From Microglena sp. YARC (Eukaryota; Chlorophyta; Chlorophyceae; Chlamydomonadales; Chlamydomonadaceae): a stretch of 64,000 bases of DNA. Within the stretch, counting starts at the first letter, position 1; every line of letters begins with the position of its first letter. This document shows positions 1 through 12,100 of the stretch, one piece after another. Where the stretch lies: positions 18,058,713-18,122,712 of the forward strand of contig CM039462.1 of the NCBI GenBank assembly GCA_022414725.1, read 5' to 3'. Below the pieces are notes generated by a model that was given only the letters and a program-made list of their open reading frames with translations, made no database searches and was not told where the DNA came from. The position numbers and the translations under genes are program-made.

Positions 1-92
1 ACACCTAGTCTAGAAGTCTAGAACACACCTAGTCTAGAACACACCTAGTCTAGAAGTCTAGAACACACCTAGTCTAGAAGTCTAGAACACAC
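1..92. repeat. 24-bp tandem repeat at the donor of LRR exon 6
   Basis: Tandem copies of a unit containing acacctagtctagaagtcta, which copy the sequence just across the exon 6 donor. The array is cut by the window edge. Confidence 0.85.
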
Positions 93-194
93 CTGAGGGA
101 GGTCTAGGCCTAGAGACTTTAGCTTCAGCAACGTTTTGATCTTTGTACCCAGCCTGGTGTCCACTGGGGGAAGGAGCTGCAGCAGAGGCTCCAG
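93..194 (-). CDS. LRR gene exon 6, probable
   Basis: The donor (ctcag then gtgtgt) is clear. The acceptor is uncertain: 194 and 176 both keep the frame. The translation ends [17 protein letters not shown], the kind of segment that follows the last LRR in this family, and it joins in phase after LDASV of exon 5. The gene continues to the left of the window. Confidence 0.5.
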
Positions 195-3100
195 CTTCGG
201 GCAAGAATTGGTGGTGGGCGGTTGGTGGTTGATATGTGTTGAGGTGTGGGTTCTTGTAGTCAAGGCCAATTTTTCCTGGCTCCAGCCACAGGCAGCAGAA
301 TGAGAGGGTGGGATTGTTTTTTATACCTACAGGCAAACATTGGCGGCGATAGAGGGAGTCGTTGGGGTTGGGGGTTTGGGGGTTGGTTTGGGGGTGGTTT
401 GGGTTTGGGGTTGGTTTGGGTTCAGCGGGATTGGATTGAGGTAGGTGCGTACACCACCGCCGCTTATGCTTGCCTTAGTTCTAAACAAACAATCCCAACC
501 TCTCATTTAGGTACATGTACACTGCAGCACACATGCACATACTGCCCCTTATGCTTGCCTTTAGTTCTAAACAAACAATCCCAACCTCTCATTTAGGTAC
601 ATGTACACTGCAGCACACATGCACATACTGCCCCTTATGCTTGCCTTTAGTTCTAAACAAACAACCCCAACCTCTCATTTAGGTACATGTACACTGCAGC
701 ACACATGCACATACTGCCCCTTATGCTTGCCTTTAGTTCTAAACAAACAACCCCAACCTCTAATTTAGGTACATGTACACTGCAGCACACATGCACATAC
801 TGCCCCTTATGCTTGCCTTTAGTTCTATACAAACAACCCCAACCTCTAATTTAGGTACATGTACACTGCAGCACACATGCACATACTGCCCCTTATGCTT
901 GCCTTTAGTTCTAAACAAACAACCCCAACCTCTCATTTAGGTACATGTACACTGCAGCACACATGCACATAATGCCCCTTATGCTTGCCTTTAGTTCTAA
1001 ACAAACAACCCCAACCTCTCATTTAGGTACATGTACACTGCAGCACACATGCACATACACATGCACATACACATGCACATACACATGCCGCCAATGATTG
1101 CCTGTATGTGGAGGCTCTGCATCAGCTCTTGCCTCCAAGGGACACCAGGCTGGTGGTGATGATGATGATGACATTTTTGGCGGAGCCCCCCCTTCTGAAG
1201 GCGGGAGCCCCCAGTGTTACCCATTTGTCCGTCCGACCATCCATCCGACCATCCATCCATCCATCCATCTGACCGCGATGAAGCCCGACACGTCAGCCAA
1301 CGGTCTCGCAACTAACTCGCTTCCGTTGCCACCTGTCGCTGTCGCTCCCTCGCGATCACTCTCCGCCATTTTTAGCGTCGCAGGCGACGCTGCATCGAAC
1401 TTGTTCCCAGTGCCCTACTGGATTCCAAGTATGCATGAGGCTCGGCGGAGTCCAGGGGGACTTTTAAACATCATGAATAAATGAAAAGTACAACACACAT
1501 GTGAACATCACCAAGAAAATAAAAAGTACAACACACTTGTGAACATCACGAAGAAAATAAAAAGTACAACACACATGTGAACATCATGAAGAACATAAAA
1601 AGTACAACACACATGTGAACATCATAAAGAAATAAAGAAGTACAACACACATGTGAACATGATGACTTATGAACACGCCGACCCCATCAAATCACCGACC
1701 CCACAGAACCCCACCCAATCCCACCCCACCCCCACCCTTTGTGAGCACTACCATCCAGCGCAGACAGCCAACTTGTCCTTACCACTGAGGCGTCCAGTGG
1801 ATTCCCCTCGAGCCAGAGCGTTGCCAAGTTAGGCAACTTCCCAATGGCCTCGATTGGCAGAGTCTTGAGTTGGTTGCTGTACAGCCACACCTTCTCCAGG
1901 CAGCTCATGCTGGCCAGGCCCTCCGGCAAGCATTGGAGGCAGTTGTCGGCAACTGACAGCTTCTTCAGCTTGCTCAGCTGGCATACACCTGTGTGCGTGA
2001 GCATATATGTATGTAATTAATGAATTAATTATACATGCAAGTAATGATGGTTACTGTACAGCCACACCTTCACCAGGCAGCTCATGCTGGCCAGGCCCTC
2101 CGGCAAGCATTGGAGGCAGTTGTCGGCAACTGACAGCTTCTTCAGCTTGCTCAGCTGGCATACACCTGTGTGTGTGAGCACATATGTATGTATTTAATGA
2201 ATTAATTATACATGCAAGTAATGATGGTTACTGTACAGCCACACCTTCACCAGGCAGCTCATGCTGGCCAGGCCCTCCGGCAAGCATTGGAGGCAGTTGT
2301 CGGCAACTGACAGCTTCTTCAGCTTGCTCAGCTGGCATACACCTGTGTGCGTGAGCATACATGTATTTAACTAATTAATTATATATGTATGTAATGATAT
2401 TGGAGGCAGTTGTCGGCAACTGATAGCTTCCTCCTCTGGTTGCTGAACTGGCATTCACCTGCATGTGTTTTTTATTTCAGATTTCTGTAGTCCAGGTTGA
2501 GTAGCTACTTGGGCTACTCAACCTCATTTCAGGAAAAATTGCGGAGCATCGCATGGTGGAGCGCGAAGCGCGGAGCCTGGGGTGTCCGGGGGGCAGTGCT
2601 TCTCGATATCGGGGTGTCCGGAAGGTGTAGCATTTGATGGAACTGCGTCGCGTCGTCCAAAAAAGAAACACTGACCTGCATGTGTGGGCTTACATGCAAT
2701 TAATGAATTCATTAAACACGTATGTAATGATGGTTATCGTACAGCCACACCTTCGCCAGGCAGCTCATGCTGTCCAGGCCCTCCGGCTAGCATTGGTGGC
2801 GGTTGTCGGCAACTGGCAGCTTCCTCAGCTGGAACACACCTGTGTGCGTGAGCATACACGTATTTAATGACTTCATTACGCATGTAAGCAATGATGGTCA
2901 CTGTGCAGCCACACCTTCACCAGGCAGCTCATGCTGGCCAGGCCCTTTGGCAAGCATTGGAGGCGGTTGTCGGCAACTGACAGCTTCTGGAATACACCTG
3001 TGTGCATGAGCATGCATGTATGTATGTAATGAATTAATCATACATTACATTACATTACATGTTAAAAGCTACTCGACACCGCGAGGATAAATGAGACTCT

Positions 3101-6100
3101 GTGCTTCAAACAAAAAGAAAAAGCACCGACAAAGCAAAAAAAAACATTACATCAGGGGTGTGTCGAGGACAAACAAACCCAACTCCTGACCACAGTTTTG
3201 CTGGCGTAGGTATTAAACCCCCTAGAGCAGGACCCAGATCTCAACCACTTACAGTGGCGGAGGTAAGAAGCTAACAAATGAAAATTCATAAGAGAAAAAA
3301 AGGAGAATAAATTACGGTGCCACTAAGCAGTCCAGGGCTTCCTGTCTTGCTCTTCTACAAGTAGAAAGATAGTCAGCTAGGGTGCTCCAAAAAGTCTTAG
3401 TGCCATTTCCATTCATAAAGGTTCTGAATGTGGAATCACAGAATTCCACATTCCATGCAGTTAAGTCGGTATCCTCATGGACATGCCTATAAATGTCTGT
3501 AAACAGCTTCTGGTAGCGGAGGCGAATATCATTATAAAAAGGGCACTCAAACATATGCATTTCATCCTCAGGTTTTTGGAACCCACATAGTTGACAGTGT
3601 CTCATTGTACAGGGGATGTGTGCTCCATCCACAACCCTCATTCTTTCTGTGTTCAGCCAAAGGGAGCCCATTCTAAACTGTGCTATAGAACGAATCTGAT
3701 CCCGCTTATGTAAGGCGGATGTAAAGGGAATCAAGCCATTCTCATCATTACTGTTGGCTGCAAACCATTCCTGGTATCGGAGGCGTTTAAAGCCAACCCT
3801 TCTCTCATTTAGGATGTCTCAGACTGGACTGGTGTCACTTGGGTACTTAAACCTCCATGACTAAAAACCTTCAGACAGAATACCTTAGACATTGACTGCC
3901 TCCAAAATGTTAAGGTTTTTACTGGATCCTAGCTTGTGGAGAGCACAACGTAAGTCATGAACCCAGCCAGTGTTGGAATCAAAAGATTCCTCATGAGCCA
4001 TTCTAATGAGATCCTCAGGTTCTTTATCTATGATCTTGTACCAGAAGCGCAAAGCTTGTTTAAGCCAAGCAAAACACACCGGGGTTCTACCCAGCTCTTC
4101 CATGATAATATTAGATGTAGTAGATTGGCAAACGCCCAACATTTGTTGAAGTATACCTCTATGCCATTTCTCACAAGCATGGTCATTTGAGATAAGTGTG
4201 TTGTTCAGAAAAGAAGGAGCCCACACCTCACAACCAAAATTCAGGATAAATTGTACAAGAGAATCAAATTGGTGGGTGAGAATATCAATATTGTATATCT
4301 CCATAGTACGGCATCGCCTACGGAGCATGTGGTGTGCCTTTTGGGCCTTAGTGAGCATCCTAGAAAAAGCAGCTTTTGCACGACTGCTTGAGTAATAAAA
4401 ATAATACATCATAATAATGTATGATTCATACATGTAAAGATACATATGTATAATGACTTAATGATACATGCATGTAATTATAGATGTGTGTAATGATGGT
4501 TCCTGTACAGCCACACCTTCACCAAGCAGCTCATGCTGGAATTATAGATGTGTGTAATGATGGTTCCTGTACAGCCACACCTTCACCAAGCAGCTCATGC
4601 TGGAATTATAGATGTGTGTAATGATGGTTCCCGTACAGCCACACCTTCACCAAGCAGCTTATGCTGGAATTATAGATGTGTGTAATGATGGTTCCTGTAC
4701 AGCCACACCTTCACCAAGCAGCTCATGCTGGAATTATAAATGTGTGTAATGATGGTTCCCGTACAGCCACACCTTCACCAAGCAGCTCATGCTGGCCGGG
4801 CCCTCAAGCAAGCATTGGTGGCGTTTGCCAGCAACTGACAGCTTCCTCAGCTAGCACACACCTGTGCGAGCATACATGTACGTAATGATTACGCCTGGTG
4901 GGGCGTGGAAGAAAGGGAACCCTGTCTTGCGGCGGTAGAGAACAGGCTGCCACTTTACCTGGACAAAGCTACCATGGCGGTTGACAGCGACCGCGAACAC
5001 TTCAGCGCACCCGTAGGGATTTGAACCCCGCACCTTCTGATTTCAACGAGCTCTACCATTGAGTCATTCCTCGAAACCATGCTTTGGGCTATGATATCTG
5101 CCGGGGGCAAAAAAATAAATCACACACCTTCCCCTAGCTCCTCAAGATCGTTGCCCATCATCCACAGCTCCTCCAGGTTGGCAAGCCCTGACAGGTCAGC
5201 AGGCAGGCTGCGGAGCTTGTTCCCATTGAGTGACAGTTTCTTGAGGGCTGGCAAGCTGCTGATGGATGGCGGTAACTCTGTGAGCGCATTACCTGTGTGT
5301 GTGTCAAAAGTGTTGGAGGATTCGTGATGGTGGGTGGATTGGATGATGGGTGGGTGGATGAGTTGATGGGTGGATGAGTTGATGGGTGGATTGGATGATG
5401 GGTGGGTGGCTGGGTGGGTGGATTGGATGGGCGGCTGGAAGGTGCGCAAGTCCCTTTAGTCTAGTAGGCCACCCGTGGCGGGCAAGCTGCTGATGGATGG
5501 CGGTAACTCTGTCAGGGCATTACCTGTGTGTGTGTCGAAAGTGTTGAAGGATTCGTGATGGTGGGTGGATTGGATGATGGGTGGGTGGATGAGTTGATGG
5601 GTGGCTGGGTGGCTGGGTGGGTGGATGAGTTGATGGGTGGATGGGTGGATAGGATGATGGGTGGATGGGTGGGTGGATGAGTTGATGGGTGGATTGGATG
5701 ATGGGTGGATTGGATGATGGGTGGGTGGATGAGTTGATGGGTGGCTGGGTGGCTGGGTGGGTGGATTGGATGGGCGGCTGGAAGTCCCTGTAGTCTAGTA
5801 GGCTACCCGTGGCTGGCAAGTTGCTAATGGATGGCGGTAACTCTGTGAGCGCATTACATGTGTGTGTCAATAGTGTTGGAGGATTCGTGTGGATTTGATG
5901 GGTGGGTGGATGGGTGGGTGGATGGGTGTATGGGTGGGTGGGTGGGTGTATGGATGCGTGTATGGGTGGGTGGATTGGATGGGCGGGTGGATGGGTTGAT
6001 GGGTGTGTGGATGGGTGGATGGGTGTGTGGATAGGATGGGCGGCTGGAAGGTGCGCAAGTCCCTTCAGTCTTGTAGGCTACCCATGGCTGGCAAGCTGCT

Positions 6101-9100
6101 GATGGATGGTGGTGACTCGTCAGCGCATTACCTGAAGTGTCAATAGTGTTGAAGGGCTTGTGTGGATTGGATGTGTGGGTGGATGGGTTGATGTGTGGGT
6201 GAATGGGTTGATGTGTGGGTTGATGGGTTGATGGGTGGGTGTATGGGTTGATGGGTGGGTGTATGGGTTGATGGGTGGGTGGATGGGTTGATGGGTGGGT
6301 GGAAGGGTTGATGGGTGGGTGTATGGTTTGATGGGTGGGTTGATGGATTGATAGGTGGGTGTATGGGTTGATGGGTGGGTGGATTGGTGTATGGGTGGGT
6401 GTATGGGTGTTGGGGTGGGTGAATTGGATGCGTGGCTGGAAGGCATGCAAGTCCCTTTAGTCTAGTAGGCTACCCATGGCTAGCAAGCTGCTGATGGATG
6501 GTGGTAACCCTGTGTGCGCATTACCTGAAGTGTCAATAGTGTTGGAGGGCTTGTGTGGATTGCATGGGTGAATGGATGGGAAGGTGTATGGGTTGATGGG
6601 TGGGTGGATGATGGGTGGGAGGATGGGTGGATGGATGGATTGGATGGGTGGATTGGATGGGTGGATGGGTTGATGGGTGGGTTAATCATATGGGTGAAGA
6701 CACATACATACATACATACATACATACATACATACATACATACATACATGCATACAAAAGTGCCAAAGACCCCCCTAAATTTTCAGTGATGGCCAAACAT
6801 TCATACCTGGGGCTCCAAAGTCCTGAACCCTGTAACCACTCTAACACACACACACACATACGCACACACATACATATACAAGCACACCCAGTATCTTGAG
6901 GCAATGCACTGCAAGGCATCATGGTCACACACACATTGATACTTGAGGCTCCGAAGTCCTGAACCCTGTAACCAATCTAACACACACACACATATACATA
7001 TATACACACACAGCATCTTGGTGGGACGAACTGCGAGGCATCATGGCCACACACACATATATACCTGAGGCGCAAAGTCCTGAATCCTGTAACCATTCAA
7101 ACACCCACAGACATATGCATATATACACACACAGTCTCTTGAAGTGATGCACTGCGAGGCATCATGGCCACACATTCATACTGCCAAGCACACACATAGC
7201 ATCTTGGTGGGATGCACTGCGAGGCATCATGGCCACACATTCATACTGCCAAGCACACACACAGCATCTTGGTGGGATGCACTGCGAGGCATCATGGCCA
7301 CACATTCATACTGCCAAGCACACACACAGCATCTTGGTGGGATGCACTGCGAGGCATCATGGCCACACATTCATACTGCCAAGCACACACACAGCATCTT
7401 GGTGGGATGCACTGCGAGGCATCATGGCCACACATTCATACTGCCAAGCACACACACACACAGCATCTTGGTGGGACGAACTGCGGGGCATCATGGCCAC
7501 ACATTCATACTGCCAAGCACACACACAGTATCTTGAAGTGATGCACTGCGAGGCATCATGGCCACACATTCATACTGCCAAGCACACACACACACAGCAT
7601 CTTGGTGGGACGAACTGCGGGGCATCATGGCCACACATTCATACTGCCAAGCACACACACAGTATCTTGAAGTGATGCACTGCGAGGCATCATGGCCACA
7701 CATTCATACTGCCAAGCACACACACACAGTATCTTGGTGGGAAGAACTGCAAGGCATCATGGCCACACATTCATACTGCCAAACACACACACAGTATCTC
7801 CAGGTGATCCACTGCAAGGCATCATGGCCACACATTCATACATACTTGCAGCAGCAAGGTCCTCAGGGGAGATCAGGCCAGAGAGCATATCTGGCAGAGT
7901 GGTGAGTTTATTCCCTGCCAAGGAGAGCTGCCTGACTACCTCTGAAACCACTCCAACACATACACAGTATCTCCAGGTGATCCACTGCGAGGCATCATGG
8001 CCACACATACATACATACCTGCAGCTGCGAGGTCCTCAAGGGAGACCAGACCAGAGAGCGTATCTGGCAGAGTGGCGATTTTGTTCCCTGCCAGTGATAT
8101 CTGCTGACCACCACTGTGACCACTCTACCCCTCCCCCCCCCAATCCCCCCCACAACACTGCCACGCTCCCACACAGTATCTTGCGGTGATACACTGCGAG
8201 GCATCATGGCCACACATTCATTCATGCCTGAGGCTCGGAAGTCCTGAACCCTGTAACCACTCTTACATCCACACACATATACATAGACGCACACACAGTG
8301 TCTTGAGATGATGCACTGCGAGGCATCATGGCCACACATACATACCTGCAGCTGCAAGGTCCTCAAGGGAAATCAGGCCAGAGAGCGTATCTGGCAGCGT
8401 GGTGAGTTTATTCCCTGCCAGGGATAGCTGCTTCAGGTACGGTAGGCTGCCAATCTCATCAGGGAGTGAGTCAATCAAGTTTCCATGCAGCCACAGACCC
8501 TCCAGCTGTGTAAGCTGGCCGATGGCAGGTGGGACGGAGGTCAAAGAATTTCCTGAAGGGCATAGATTAGTTTTTTAGTTTGGTTTGGATCCGTTTAGCT
8601 AATGAATTCAGTTTAGTCGGGTTAGTTTAGTGTATGATAGTTAGTTTCCATGCAGCCAAAGACCCCCCAGCTGTGTAAGCTGTCTGATGGCGGGTGGGAC
8701 GGAGGTCAAAGAATTTCCTGCAGTACATAGATAAGTCTAGTTTAGTTTGGATCCGTTTAGGTCATAAATTCGGTATAGTTTCTTTTATGATGTTTGGTTT
8801 CCATGGATAGATAAGTCTTATAAATTCAGTTTAGTTTATGAAAATTAGTTTCCATGCAGCCACAGGCTCACCAGCTGTGTGATTTTAAATTTAGTTTAGT
8901 CAGTTTATTTTTTTTATGATAGTTAGTTGCCATGCAGCCCACAGACCTACACTCAGTGAGCTGGCCAAAGGCGGGTAACTTGGGGATAGAACAAGCTAAA
9001 GCAAGTTACAAACGTATTCATAGGAGGGAAGGGAAATGGGGAAGAAGAGGGGGAACTGCACATGAACCTGCACATAGAAAACTTCCCCCCCCACACCCAC

Positions 9101-12100
9101 CCCCCCCACCTTTGCGTGAAGTTACAATCTGAAAATAATTTACCCAAAGAAATCTCTTACAGCTAGCCAAGTCTGCAAGGGACTTCAGCTTCCAATGTCT
9201 GGTGGTAGGACAGTGAGGCAATTGCCTGCCAAGGACAACTCCACAAGCCCTTCTAGCTCAAAGACCTGTGCATGGTAAAAAAAACGAGAGGGAGAAGCTC
9301 AGGTCAGAGGATGGGTCTGCTGCGTGTCCTCCGCAAGACTTCAGTTTGTATATGCCAGTTTGTATGTATGTTAGTGGGTAGGACAGCAAGGCAGTTGACT
9401 CTATCTCAAAGACCTGTGCAGGGTGGCAAGGTGGAGAGCAGGTCAGAGGATGGGTCTGCTGCGCATAATCCGCACTGGACATACCGGTGTATATGTATGT
9501 ATATATATGAATGTAGGTTAGTGGGTAGGACAGTAAGGCAGATGCCTGCCAAGAACAACCCACAATACTTATTGCTCAAGATTGTGTAGGGTGGGAAGGT
9601 GGAGTGCAGGTTAGAGGATGGGTCTGCTGCGGTTAATCCTCGAGACTGTAGTACGTATATACTGGTATTTATGTATGTATGTGTATGTAAGTATGTGTGT
9701 GTGAATGTGTGTTAGTGGGTAGGGCAGTAAGGCTGTTGCATGCCAAGGACAGCTCCATAAGCCATTCTTGTCCCAAGACCCGTGCAGGGTACAAAAACTG
9801 TGTATTTTATGGGAAGGTGAAGCTCAGGGTAGAGGGTGGGTCTGAAGGTGAAGCTCAGGGCAGAGGGTGGGTCTGAAGGTGAAGCTCAGGGCAGAGGGTG
9901 GGTCTGCTGCGTGTGCTCCGCAAGAGTCTACTGTGTAAATGAAGGTGAAGCTCAGGGCAGAGGGTGGGTCTGAAGGTGAAGCTCAGGGCAGAGAGTGGGT
10001 CTGCTGCGTGTGCTCCGCAAGAGTCTACTGTGTACATGAAGGTGAAGCTCAGGGCAGAGGGTGGGTCTGAAGGTGAAGCTCAGGGCAGAGGGTGGGTCTG
10101 CTGCGTGTGCTCCGCAAGAGTCTACTGTATACAGAAGGTGAAGCTAGGTGAAGGTTGAAGCTCAGGGCAGAGGGGTGGGTCTGAAGGTGAAGCTCAGGGC
10201 AGAGGGTGGGTCTGCTGCGTGTGCTCCGCAAGAGTCTACTGTGTACATGAAGGTGAAGCTCAGGGCAGAGGGTGGGTCTGAAGGTGAAGCTAGGGTCTGA
10301 GGGCTCAGGGCAGAGGGTTGGGTCTGAAGGTGAAGCTCAGGGCAGAGGGTGGGTCTGAAGGTGAAGCTCAGGGCAGAGGGTGGGTCTGAAGGTGAAGCTC
10401 AGGGCAGAGGGTGGGTCTGCTGCGTGTGCTCCGCAAGAGTCTACTGTGTACATGAAGGTGAAGCTCAGGGCAGAGGGTGGGTCTGAAGGTGAAGCTCAGG
10501 GCAGAGGGTGGGTCTGAAGGTGAAGCTCAGGGCAGAGAGTGGGTCTGAAGGTGAAGCTCAGGGCAGAGGGTGGGTCTGCTGCGCAAGAGTCTACTGTGTA
10601 CATGACGGTCTTTTTGCGTCTATCACCGTTTGACGATTTACAAGGTTTTGACTTTTTACAAGTTCTGACGCCTATCACCATTTGACGTTTTGACGTTTTA
10701 CAAGGCTTTTTTCGAAGTTCCTGAATTTCTGAAGTCACTGAAGTCACATAAGATAGATCAACAAAAAGCCGATGTATTCCACCCTAAAAGGTAATGATAA
10801 CGCCTGGTGGGGCGTAGTGTTAAGGGAGCCCGTCGTACGCGGGTAGGGAGCGGTCTTCTACCTCATTTGGACAAGCTACCATCGCGGTTAACAACGACCT
10901 GCAACGCTAAGAGCGACCGAAGGGGGAATCGAACCACCGACTCTTCATCCTCAAAGTGATTTTGTCTACCACTAGACCAATGTATACCACTGAAAGGGGC
11001 TGGTATGTACAAATGTTAGTGGGTAGGACAGTGAGGCAGGCGCCTGCCAAGGACAGGTCCAAAAGCCTTTCTTGCTCAAAGACCTGTGCAGGGTAAGATT
11101 TTTTTTTTATTTTTTTTATGGGAAGATGAAGCTCAGGTCAGAGGATGGGTCTGCTGTGTGTGCTCCTCAAGAATTAAGTATATGGTTCCATGAGTGTAGT
11201 ACATGATACCATTAGTGCAGTACACGACACCATGAGTGTAGTACATGATAGCATGAGTGCAGTACACGATACCATGAGTGTAGTACATGATACCATGAGT
11301 GTAGTACATGAAACCAGTAGTGCAGTACACGATACCATGATTGCAGTGCATGATACCATCAGTATAGTACATGATACGGGTACCACACATGCAGCAACCA
11401 TTTAAATGCTGCAACACATATTAACAGCACTTCATGCGAAGCATTCATCAACACATATTGGATATTGTTGCATCAACCATAATGATAACCTGTGCAGGGT
11501 GGGGAGGTGAAGCACAGCTCTTTTGGGCGGAGCCCCCCCACCCCCCACATGTTTTGTCAAACATAATGACCACCCGTGCATGGTGGGAAGGTGAAGCACA
11601 GCTCTTTTCGGCGAAGCCCCCCCATCCCCCACATGTTATGTCAAACATAATGACCACCTGTGCATGGTGGGAAGGTGAAGCACAGCTTTTTTTGGGCGGA
11701 GCCCCCCTTCCCCACATGTTATGTCAAAAACAAATGACCACCTGTGCATGGTGGGAAGGTGAAGCACAGCTCTTTTGGGCGGAGCCCCCCCTTCCCCCAC
11801 ATGTTCTGTCTAACATAATGACAATATGTGCATGGTGGGAAGGTGAAGCACAGCTCTTTTGGGCGAAGCCCCCCCCTTCCCCCACATGTTATGTCGAACA
11901 TAATGACCACCTGTGCATGGTGGGAAGGTGAAGCACAGCTCTTTCGGGCGAAGCCCCCCCCTTCCCCCACATGTTATGTCAAAACAAATGACCACCTGTG
12001 CATGGTGGGAAGGTGAAGCACAGCTTTTTTGGGCGGAGCCCCCCCCTTCCCCCACATGTTGTGTCAAAACAAATGACCACCTATGCAGGGTGGGAAGGTG

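Noticed and set aside
2494..2522. Stem-loop as a terminator or RNA gene
   Set aside because: A single short hairpin in an intron; no promoter, conserved family or second copy.
7144..7905. Repeated [14 protein letters not shown] frames
   Set aside because: 68-bp minisatellite in an LRR intron; no splice or homology support.
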